Shown here piece after piece: positions 1 to 5,066 of a stretch of 5,974 nt of DNA. The notes beneath the pieces were generated by a model. The model worked only from the letters and a program-made list of their open reading frames with translations. It was not told the DNA's origin and ran no database searches. Positions within the stretch are counted from its first letter, which is position 1. Each line of letters opens with the position of its first letter. The translations under genes and the position numbers were made by a program. Source of the stretch: an uncultured Eubacteriales bacterium. Its GTDB lineage: Bacteria; Bacillota; Clostridia; Peptostreptococcales; Anaerovoracaceae. Location of the stretch: the NCBI GenBank assembly GCA_902765035.1, contig CACWYF010000084.1, positions 1-5,974 on the forward strand, in the 5' to 3' direction.

Positions 1-927
1 AGCCACGGATTCCAGCTTAGAGACATGGATGCCTTTGCGGCTTATTCCGGCGGTCTCGAGTCGACTCCGGGCGGAATCTTCCCTGTGAACCAGAAGATGC
101 TTGTGGATGCGATGTCCGGAAGGATAGCAGACCATCCTGCTGTGCTCGGCTCGCAGATCATCGGCGAATTCTCGACGGCTCTCGGCAAGCCGGCATACGT
201 CATTGACCCGCCGGATGTGGATGAGTTTGACGATATCGCAAGGATATCCGGGATCAAGGGCATATACAGAGAGTCACATGTGCATGTTCTCAACCAGAAG
301 GAAGTTGCCAGGAGAATGGCGGCCGAGCTCGGTAAGAGATATGACGAGTGCAATTTCATCGTGTGCCATGTGGGAGGAGGCCTTTCGATAGCTGCTCACA
401 AGCAGGGGAGAATGGTCGATGCCAACGACGTCGTAAACGGCGACGGTCCTATGGCACCTAACAGATCGGGATATGTTCCGATGTTGCCTTTTGCAAAAAT
501 GTGCACATCAGGTGAGTACACCTATGATGATATGAAGGCTCTTGTTTCAAAGACCGGCGGCCTCAAATCCCTGTCCGGTACTGATGACAACATTAAGCTC
601 AAGGAGATGAGAGACAGCGGCGACAGGTGGGCTTCACTTGTATATGATGCTTTCTCATACAATCTGGCAAAGTACATCGGATCGTATGCCTGCGTTCTTG
701 AGGGTAAGGTCGATGCGATAATCCTGACAGGCGGAGTCAGCAAAGATGAAGAGTTCGTGGACAGCATCAGGAAGTATGCCGGATGGATCGCACCTGTCAG
801 ATCATACGGCGGGGACTTCGAGATGGAAGCTCTTGCCGAAGGCGCCCTGAGGGTCCTTCGCGGAGAGGAGGAACCTAAGGAATACACAGGCGTTCCCGTG
901 TTCAGCGGATTCGATTTTGAACCGTAA
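1..927 (+). CDS. buk: Butyrate kinase, 5'-truncated by the window edge
   Basis: Cytoplasmic kinase of the acetate/butyrate kinase (ASKHA) family. It interconverts butyryl-phosphate plus ADP with butyrate plus ATP; family members often also accept isobutyrate and other short branched acids. The frame is open from base 1, giving 308 visible residues. Family members are usually about 355 residues, so roughly the first 45-50, including the N-terminal phosphate-binding strand, lie outside the window; the ATG at base 25 is internal. Visible family motifs, in fragment numbering: SGGLESTPGG near residue 17; HVLNQKEVARR near 94; the nucleotide-binding stretch HVGGG at 123-127; the signature NGDGPMAPNRSG from 146; and LTGGVSKDEEF near 242. 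The C-terminus is complete and ends at TAA. A phosphate butyryltransferase gene often precedes buk in Clostridia, but that side is not visible. The identification is firm; the preferred acid is not deducible. Butyrate kinase is distinguished from acetate kinase by the NGDGPMAPNRSG wording. Confidence 0.95.
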   Translation, partial: SHGFQLRDMDAFAAYSGGLESTPGGIFPVNQKMLVDAMSGRIADHPAVLGSQIIGEFSTALGKPAYVIDPPDVDEFDDIARISGIKGIYRESHVHVLNQKEVARRMAAELGKRYDECNFIVCHVGGGLSIAAHKQGRMVDANDVVNGDGPMAPNRSGYVPMLPFAKMCTSGEYTYDDMKALVSKTGGLKSLSGTDDNIKLKEMRDSGDRWASLVYDAFSYNLAKYIGSYACVLEGKVDAIILTGGVSKDEEFVDSIRKYAGWIAPVRSYGGDFEMEALAEGALRVLRGEEEPKEYTGVPVFSGFDFEP

Positions 928-1037
928 ATAATTCAAAACAGTGCATGCGTTGATATGACTGCATTTTGCAGAAATACGGCTGTTTCTTAATTATTATTAA
1001 GATGCTTCGGAACAGCGCTGCAGATATAATGATTACA

Positions 1038-1074
1038 GATTAAGCGAGGCTTGTTATATAAGCTTCGCTTAATT
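1038..1074. terminator. AT-rich hairpin, possible terminator after buk
   Basis: Arms 1041-1052 (TAAGCGAGGCTT) and 1060-1071 (AAGCTTCGCTTA) pair over 12 bp with one G-T wobble around a 7-base loop. The stem extends outward through 1040/1072 and 1039/1073, with a further G-T pair at 1038/1074. The bases after it (TTAATTAATTG) are T-rich but lack a clean T run, so it may be a weak intrinsic terminator for buk, an mRNA-stabilising 3' structure, or a leader element for the aldolase gene. Confidence 0.45.
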
Positions 1075-1200
1075 AATTGCTTTGAATAGCCGCTCAGCAT
1101 GAAGGCGGGGTTTAAGGCAGATTTAAGGATGAGATTGTAATATGGTCGTGCACAATGGGGGAAGTATGTGCAGACTGTTATGGAACATACAGACGGGGAC

Positions 1201-1206
1201 AGGTGA
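1201..1206 (+). promoter_or_regulatory. Ribosome binding site deciding the aldolase start
   Basis: AGGTGA lies five bases before the ATG at 1212. The in-frame upstream ATG at 1155 has no purine-rich site before it, so 1212 is chosen as the start. Confidence 0.7.
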
Positions 1207-1211
1207 AAGAT

Positions 1212-2414
1212 ATGAAATACGAACAGGGTGCTGAGCTTATGCTCGATGCCTTGAGAGGCATACATGGAAAATTCAAAAAGCTCTACGGCCAGGCGGCGAT
1301 GAGACTTGATGATGACACGTATATCCTGTCCGGAGGAACAGGACTCCTTTCGGATATAAATGAGGATAATCTTGTTGTCTGTGAGATAAGCGCCGGAGGA
1401 CTCGGAGAGGTATTCAATGTCAGGAAGGACATCAATGCTGTAATTTTCGGGATCACTGCGGATATGGTCAGTGTATCGGAGGGCGGCAGCAATGTGCGTA
1501 CTGCACTCGAAGACCTTGCTCAGCTTACAGGTGCGGAGCTTAAAGTCCTGCCTGATGCATCGCCGGAGAACATAATCGGTGCACTTGAGGATACCAGCGT
1601 CTGCCTGGTGAAGGACATGGGCGGTATCGCGACCGGCTCCAACATCAGGAAGGCTGTCGCAGGCATACAGATAGTGGAGAAGGCCTGCGAGGCTGAGATC
1701 CACGGAAAGCTCCTCGGAGGCACCATTCCTATCGATGCTGAGCTCGCGGAGAGTTACCGCAGAGAATTCAGTTCGGACTACGTGAACAGAAATGAGCAGG
1801 GAAAGATCCCTTTCATCGGGTTTGAGGAAAAGGAGTTTGAGCTGAGAGGACAGCTTATTGACATGGGCAGGGAGCTGGTGAAGAGGGACCTGTCATACGG
1901 ATCATGGGGCAATCTTTCAGTCCGTCTCAATGACCATGAGATGCTGATCACCCCGTCCTCGATGGACTATTTCGACATCAAGCCTGAGGACATAGTCAGG
2001 ATGGACATCAATACACTTGAATACAGCGGGAACCAGAGGGAACCGAGCAACGAGTCTCTGATGCATGCGGCTCTGTACAGGAAGTACGAAGACTGCGATG
2101 CAGTCATACACACTCATTCCAACGGTATTTCAACATTCGCTGCATGTGAAGCGGGATTCGCAGCAGGTCATGAAGAGGTAAGGAGGCTCGTGGGAGATAC
2201 CAGAGTCACAAGCTATGCGCGCGCCGGTTCTGCAGAGCTTGCGGAAGCCGTTGTCGAGACAATGCTGGACACTCATGCAGCTGTCATTCCTCACCACGGA
2301 GCGGTGTTTACCGGGCCTTCACTTCAGGTTGCTTTCAGGGTCGCAGAGGCGATCGAGATAAGGGCAAGGAACATTCTGGATTTTGACAGCAAGCCTGAGG
2401 ATGACGAAGAATAA
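1212..2414 (+). CDS. Tandem class II aldolase/adducin-domain protein with a degenerate first domain
   Basis: A 400-residue, probably cytoplasmic protein. Residues about 210-395 form a complete class II (zinc-dependent) aldolase/epimerase domain of the FucA/AraD/RhaD type. It has the phosphate-binding motif SWGNLSVR near 231-238, ITPSSMDYFDIKPEDIV, the likely catalytic Glu281 in SNESLMH, the metal-binding HTHS with His300 and His302, and a third histidine at 362 in PHHGAV. Residues about 1-190 have the same order of elements but decayed: GNLSVR corresponds to GQAAMR, ILSGGTGLLSDINEDNLV replaces the ITPSS stretch, HTHS corresponds to FGIT (near 79-82), NHG corresponds to DMG (near 135-137), and the helix with the catalytic Glu seems missing. 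The first domain thus cannot bind metal in the usual way and is probably structural. Single-domain family members are about 210-230 residues, so this is a fusion or internal duplication. The tail is acidic (PEDDEE). Substrate unknown: sugar-phosphate aldolase, epimerase or dehydratase are all possible, and neighbours give no sugar pathway. The start is set by AGGTGA at 1201; a start at 1155 would add 19 unlikely residues. Confidence 0.85.
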   Translation: MKYEQGAELMLDALRGIHGKFKKLYGQAAMRLDDDTYILSGGTGLLSDINEDNLVVCEISAGGLGEVFNVRKDINAVIFGITADMVSVSEGGSNVRTALEDLAQLTGAELKVLPDASPENIIGALEDTSVCLVKDMGGIATGSNIRKAVAGIQIVEKACEAEIHGKLLGGTIPIDAELAESYRREFSSDYVNRNEQGKIPFIGFEEKEFELRGQLIDMGRELVKRDLSYGSWGNLSVRLNDHEMLITPSSMDYFDIKPEDIVRMDINTLEYSGNQREPSNESLMHAALYRKYEDCDAVIHTHSNGISTFAACEAGFAAGHEEVRRLVGDTRVTSYARAGSAELAEAVVETMLDTHAAVIPHHGAVFTGPSLQVAFRVAEAIEIRARNILDFDSKPEDDEE

Positions 2415-2441
2415 CAGGCTGAGAAAATGATCAGATATCAA

Positions 2442-2487
2442 AACCACGGAGTATCCGTTCAGACGGACTCCGTGGTTATTTGTTTTT
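2442..2487. terminator. Strong intrinsic terminator, probably bidirectional
   Basis: Outer arms AACCACGGAG (2442-2451) and CTCCGTGGTT (2468-2477) pair perfectly over 10 bp. A two-base TA bulge follows, then inner arms TCCGT (2454-2458) and ACGGA (2463-2467) close a TCAG loop. The rightward strand continues into TTATTTGTTTTT, a good U-tract for ending the aldolase transcript. On the other strand the stem is followed by TTTGAT after its final TT, a weaker tract that may end the convergent glycosyltransferase transcript. Confidence 0.85.
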
Positions 2488-2533
2488 GATAATTATAGTC
2501 AGCCGGAATGCATGTTTACTCGAAAGTGACCTG

Positions 2534-3832
2534 CTACAGCGACAGTATCCTGTCCGCTACGCCTCTCCATGTGATACCCGATGTATCAGGAGCTGGTCCT
2601 GAAAGTGATCCGTTTTTAATATCTATGATCAGTCTGCGCAGTGTTCCGGTAAGATCTTCAGTGAACTGTTTCAGACCATTGCCGGTCGGGGTATCTATGG
2701 TTGCCATCTCGGGCATCGGAACGAACCGGACGTTATTATGCGGTACATTGGATTCTATCCACGGACGCACACCCGGCAGGTCAGTGCTGACCGGAACTGC
2801 TCCTGAAGCCATGGCCTCGATCAGGACGAGAGGCAGTCCTTCGAAGAACGAAGGGAGCACGAATATATCACTGTATCTGAATATCTGTGCCAGGTGATCC
2901 TGGGATATCTGGCCGAGCCAGGTTATATTGTCAGGCAGAGTGTCGAGCCTTCTGCGGACTTCCTCATCCTGGCATCCGCCTGCGAGAGTGACCTCAAAAA
3001 ACGGTACAGCCTGGTCAGCTGCAAGAGTCTCCAGTGCATCAAGGAGCTGAGGTACGCCCTTGGGCCTGCTCATTTTGCCTGCGTAGCATATCATGACAGG
3101 GACCTCATCATCACCCGCATACTGCTGCAGATCATCCCTGCCGGCTCTGCCGTCCTTATTGAATAATGCGTCGTTATACCCGCTGCCTATGACGGTGACC
3201 CTGCTCTCCGGCAGACCGAACATTTCCATTATGGTGTTCTTCTGTTCCTCTTGGAGCGCGAGTGCTTTGTCTATGCGTGAGATCTCCGGTCTGACGAACT
3301 CACGGAGGTTATCACAGTTGACCATCTGTCTGAGATCGGTACCGTGAGAGATCCCGTATATCTTCCTGTCAGGGAAATGCTTCCTGACAAGAGCGGTCAG
3401 AAGGAAGAGGTGATGGCATACGATAAGGTCAGGGTCGAGTTCGGCGACAGCACGGCTGACTGCATTTATGAATGCATCCTCGAACTGATTTATCATATGG
3501 GGCGTCAGATCTCTGTATCTGGTGGATGTGTACGGCATGATGTCGGACATCCCGACTACAGGATAAGGCAGGCCCCTGACCGCTGAGCCGGCCTTCACCT
3601 TGCACGGTGCAAAAAGACTTCCCTCTGATGCAGGCTGTGCAGATGCCGTATCGGTAAAGAACACCGGATAGCATGCGACGCCTTCCGGAAAGTCCACGGG
3701 ATCATCGGGATATATGCCGCATACGACTGCCTGCCTGTGGCCGGCACGGGCCCATGAGCGGACGAGCTCGGTCATATATGTGCCGCTGCCTGTGGAATGC
3801 GGCTTCTGTGCGGTGATGCTGAGTATTCTCAC
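2534..3832 (-). CDS. GT4-family glycosyltransferase
   Basis: A 432-residue retaining glycosyltransferase with the GT-B fold, probably cytoplasmic or loosely membrane-associated; no signal peptide or membrane helix is seen. The N-terminal acceptor domain starts MRILSITAQKPHSTGSGTYM, with the usual glycine-rich loop at residues 15-20. HH at 140-141 and SHGTDL at 162-167 are typical of this half. The donor-binding domain begins near 246 and has YAGKMSRPKG (250-259), TLAGG (282-286) and the EX7E motif in EGLPLVLIEAM, with Glu331 and Glu339, which binds the nucleotide-sugar donor. Overall length is normal for GT4. The start is GTG at 3832, supported by AGGAG on the minus strand at 3844-3840, seven bases upstream. 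The gene stands alone, convergent with the aldolase gene and divergent from the ATPase/VOR operon, with its own likely promoter and terminator. Donor and acceptor cannot be deduced: no polysaccharide or lipid-synthesis neighbours are present. Confidence 0.9.
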   Translation of the reverse strand: MRILSITAQKPHSTGSGTYMTELVRSWARAGHRQAVVCGIYPDDPVDFPEGVACYPVFFTDTASAQPASEGSLFAPCKVKAGSAVRGLPYPVVGMSDIMPYTSTRYRDLTPHMINQFEDAFINAVSRAVAELDPDLIVCHHLFLLTALVRKHFPDRKIYGISHGTDLRQMVNCDNLREFVRPEISRIDKALALQEEQKNTIMEMFGLPESRVTVIGSGYNDALFNKDGRAGRDDLQQYAGDDEVPVMICYAGKMSRPKGVPQLLDALETLAADQAVPFFEVTLAGGCQDEEVRRRLDTLPDNITWLGQISQDHLAQIFRYSDIFVLPSFFEGLPLVLIEAMASGAVPVSTDLPGVRPWIESNVPHNNVRFVPMPEMATIDTPTGNGLKQFTEDLTGTLRRLIIDIKNGSLSGPAPDTSGITWRGVADRILSL

Positions 3833-3839
3833 GCTGATG

Positions 3840-3844
3840 CTCCT
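3840..3844 (-). promoter_or_regulatory. Ribosome binding site for the GTG-start glycosyltransferase
   Basis: Read on the minus strand this is AGGAG, within AAAAAAGGAGC, seven bases before the GTG at 3832. It fixes a GTG start for this gene. Confidence 0.75.
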
Positions 3845-3857
3845 TTTTTAGCTGATC

Positions 3858-3886
3858 ATTATAGGTAAACGCCGTTATCATGAAAA
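3858..3886 (-). promoter_or_regulatory. Likely sigma-70 type promoter of the glycosyltransferase gene
   Basis: On the minus strand a perfect TATAAT -10 box (3863-3858) lies 17 bases after TTTTCA (3886-3881), which matches four of six -35 consensus bases. Transcription would start near 3851, leaving a leader of about 18 bases that contains the ribosome binding site. Confidence 0.55.
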
Positions 3887-3944
3887 TAATACAGATGCTG
3901 AGCATATTTCACAATAAAAACACATTACCGGACGTTCAATATAC

Positions 3945-3974
3945 TTGAATTATGCACTACAAATATAGTATAAA
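3945..3974 (+). promoter_or_regulatory. Likely sigma-70 type promoter of the ATPase-VOR operon
   Basis: TTGAAT (3945-3950) and TATAAA (3969-3974) are separated by 18 bases in an AT-rich stretch; each matches the consensus at about four to five positions. A start near 3981 would give a leader of roughly 130 bases before the GTG at 4110, long enough to carry regulatory RNA structure. Confidence 0.5.
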
Positions 3975-3989
3975 AATAGTGGTCAGACG

Positions 3990-4040
3990 ATGTATCTTGT
4001 TTTGAACAAAGCAATACGGAAGCTGCACCTGTCAATATAA
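3990..4040 (+). CDS. Possible leader peptide rich in Leu/Val/Ile
   Basis: A 16-codon ORF reads MYLVLNKAIRKLHLSI and stops at TAA (4038-4040). Seven of 16 residues are branched-chain (four Leu, one Val, two Ile), with Leu-Val-Leu at codons 3-5. It ends 21 bases before a terminator-like hairpin and precedes an operon for branched-chain 2-oxoacid metabolism, the arrangement seen in attenuation leaders of the ilv/leu type. Against it: there is no good ribosome binding site (only AGTGG-like purines upstream), the predicted transcript start is about nine bases before the ATG, and an ORF this short can arise by chance. Confidence 0.3.
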   Translation: MYLVLNKAIRKLHLSI

Positions 4041-4067
4041 CCAATTGATACTATGGAATCAGGCTGC
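4025..4067 (+). promoter_or_regulatory. Possible antiterminator helix in the operon leader
   Basis: GCACCTG (4025-4031) can pair with CAGG-TGC at 4060-4067, with C4064 bulged. The helix encloses a small hairpin, TCAAT (4032-4036) with ATTGA (4044-4048). It would use the left arm of the terminator-like hairpin at 4062-4085, so the two structures exclude each other. The pairing is only seven bp, so it is suggestive rather than strong. Confidence 0.3.
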
Positions 4068-4092
4068 TCCGTCTTCGGGACAGCTATTTTTT
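4062..4092 (+). terminator. Terminator-like hairpin in the leader, candidate attenuator
   Basis: GGCTG (4062-4066) pairs with CAGCT (4081-4085, one G-T). After a C/A mismatch at 4067/4080 and a T-G wobble, CCG (4069-4071) pairs with CGG (4076-4078) around a TCTT loop. A TA-TTTTTT tail ends at 4092, five bases before the ribosome binding site of the ATPase gene. The upstream neighbour is divergent, so no rightward gene needs terminating here; this favours attenuation of the operon itself. The stem is moderate in strength. Confidence 0.5.
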
Positions 4093-4097
4093 GTAAA

Positions 4098-4104
4098 GAG
4101 GTGA
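4098..4104 (+). promoter_or_regulatory. Ribosome binding site deciding the ATPase GTG start
   Basis: GAGGTGA lies five bases before GTG at 4110. The in-frame ATG at 4053 has no such site and would put the terminator-like hairpin inside the coding region, so the GTG is preferred. Confidence 0.7.
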
Positions 4105-4109
4105 TACCG

Positions 4110-4811
4110 GTGGGACTTTTTTATGAAGCGGACAAAACATTCGACGATCTGATGAAGGAGAAGAAGAACTTTGTCTTCATCGGGGAAGCCGGAAGCGGAA
4201 AGAGTGAGATAGTCCTTAATATTGCAAACAAGCTCGCTCAGCAGACGGGAAAGCAGGTGGACCTGTTCGACCTCGATCAGACCAAGCCTCTGTACAGGTC
4301 CCGTGACATGCAGGAGGATTTTGCAAAGCGCGGTGTCAACATTTTTTATCAGGATCAGTATCTTGACGCACCTGTAATGGTCGGCGGAGTAAGGGTGTCA
4401 CTCGTCAGCGACAACTACACTCTGCTCGATATAGGCGGCGGCCATCAGGCAGCCAAATTCGCCGGGGCATACAGCGACCTTCTCAGTAAGGACGATGCTG
4501 TGCCTGTATACATCATCAATCCTTACAGGCCGTGGACCAAGAGTGTCGATGCCATAGACGGCACAATGAAGCACATACTCGGATCCATGAGACTGGACCA
4601 CATATATATTCTCGGCAACCCTAATCTGGGTTACGCAACCACTGTTAATGAATTCATGGAGGGGCTGGATCGTATTGACGAACTGCTTGACGGCTTTACT
4701 GTCGTGAACAGCGCATGTGTTCGGAGAGACATCTACGATGAGGTCAGGGAAAGAACAGATAAGTCTCTTGTACCGCTCGATCTCTTCCTGACCTATTCAT
4801 GGGTTGATTAA
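4110..4811 (+). CDS. P-loop ATPase of unassigned function, first gene of the VOR operon
   Basis: A 233-residue soluble protein starting at GTG. It has a Walker A motif GEAGSGKS at residues 25-32 after a hydrophobic strand (NFVFI), then VDLFDLDQTKPLYRSRD (about 51-67) like the switch region of MinD/ParA-type (SIMIBI) ATPases, a Walker B-like LLDIGGG at 105-111, and IINPYRPW (135-142) and GNPNLGYATT (169-178), where SIMIBI proteins often have base-recognition and hydrophobic strands. It lacks the second lysine of the MinD deviant Walker A motif, so it is not a standard MinD. No membrane segment or metal-binding cysteine motif is seen. It lies 37 bases before the ferredoxin gene in the same direction. 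From family knowledge I recall similar ATPases beside 2-oxoacid:ferredoxin oxidoreductase genes in Clostridia, without a defined role. A role in assembly, cluster loading or control of the oxidoreductase is inference only. The start is set by GAGGTGA at 4098; a 252-residue version from 4053 is unlikely. Confidence 0.8.
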   Translation: MGLFYEADKTFDDLMKEKKNFVFIGEAGSGKSEIVLNIANKLAQQTGKQVDLFDLDQTKPLYRSRDMQEDFAKRGVNIFYQDQYLDAPVMVGGVRVSLVSDNYTLLDIGGGHQAAKFAGAYSDLLSKDDAVPVYIINPYRPWTKSVDAIDGTMKHILGSMRLDHIYILGNPNLGYATTVNEFMEGLDRIDELLDGFTVVNSACVRRDIYDEVRERTDKSLVPLDLFLTYSWVD

Positions 4812-4834
4812 ATAGATATTGTTACTTAAAGCTT

Positions 4835-4842
4835 AAGGAGGG
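4835..4842 (+). promoter_or_regulatory. Very strong ribosome binding site of the ferredoxin gene
   Basis: AAGGAGGG six bases before the ATG at 4849 is near the full complement of the 16S 3' end. It is stronger than the site of the preceding ATPase gene, fitting higher synthesis of the oxidoreductase subunits than of the ATPase. Confidence 0.75.
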
Positions 4843-4848
4843 AATTTA

Positions 4849-5052
4849 ATGGCAAGAATCGAAATCACAACAGAAGCTTGCAAATCATGCTCCTACTGCG
4901 TGATCTCATGCCCTAAGAAGTGCCTTGAGATCGGCAGCGACGTTAACTCCAAGGGTTACCTCTATGCTGTTTCCGCAAGACCTGAGGACTGCATCGGTTG
5001 TGCGATGTGCGCTCAGATCTGTCCGGAATCCGCAATTGAGGTATGGAGATAG
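4849..5052 (+). CDS. vorD: 2-ketoisovalerate ferredoxin oxidoreductase, ferredoxin (delta-type) subunit
   Basis: A 67-residue protein with two 4Fe-4S cluster motifs: Cys11-x2-Cys14-x2-Cys17-x3-Cys21-Pro and Cys48-x2-Cys51-x2-Cys54-x3-Cys58-Pro. It passes electrons between the TPP-bearing catalytic subunit and external ferredoxin. The two motifs are separated by about 26 residues, longer than in free clostridial ferredoxins, and the ends (MARIEITTEACKSC and PESAIEVWR) are typical of the small subunit of four-subunit 2-oxoacid:ferredoxin oxidoreductases. One extra cysteine (Cys25) lies just after the first motif. It precedes the alpha-subunit gene by 14 bases, the usual order in Clostridia. The specificity (VOR versus 2-oxoglutarate KorD) cannot be read from this subunit; the symbol follows the neighbouring alpha subunit. 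Confidence 0.88.
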   Translation: MARIEITTEACKSCSYCVISCPKKCLEIGSDVNSKGYLYAVSARPEDCIGCAMCAQICPESAIEVWR

Positions 5053-5066
5053 GAAAGGAGACTGAT

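Larger units (their letters stand above)
928..1211. other. Intergenic gap between buk and the aldolase gene
   Basis: This 284-base stretch holds no convincing gene. Just after buk are a weak nested inverted repeat (AAACAG at 936-941 with CTGTTT at 980-985) and a small hairpin (CTGCA 959-963, TGCAG 967-971), followed by a T-rich run; this could be a poor buk terminator. A much better hairpin follows at 1038-1074. Several tiny ORFs (for example 1099-1140 and 1142-1234) lack a well-placed ribosome binding site. I see no clear sigma-70 promoter pair for the aldolase gene, so whether it is read through from buk or has its own promoter remains open. Confidence 0.5.

Noticed and set aside
1155..1211. 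N-terminal extension of the aldolase protein from the ATG at 1155
   Set aside because: There is no ribosome binding site before 1155, while AGGTGA lies five bases before the ATG at 1212. The extra residues match nothing in the family.
1142..1234. Small 30-codon ORF overlapping the aldolase start
   Set aside because: The nearest purine-rich site (AAGGA at 1125-1129) is 12 bases away, too far, and the product is not recognisable.
987..1703. Long minus-strand open frame opposite the aldolase gene start (238 codons)
   Set aside because: It overlaps a well-supported plus-strand gene with family motifs, its product resembles no known family and has irregular Cys/His-rich composition, and no minus-strand ribosome binding site stands out.
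2508..2897. Plus-strand open frame opposite the glycosyltransferase 3' half
   Set aside because: It is antisense to the conserved GT4 C-terminal domain, with no recognisable product and no good ribosome binding site.
4053..4109. N-terminal extension of the ATPase from the ATG at 4053
   Set aside because: There is no ribosome binding site, and the extension would span the terminator-like hairpin. GTG at 4110 has GAGGTGA at the right distance.
4825..4837. Inverted repeat CTTAA-AGC-TTAAG overlapping the ferredoxin ribosome binding site
   Set aside because: Five A-T-rich pairs with a three-base loop are too weak to hide such a strong site; probably chance.
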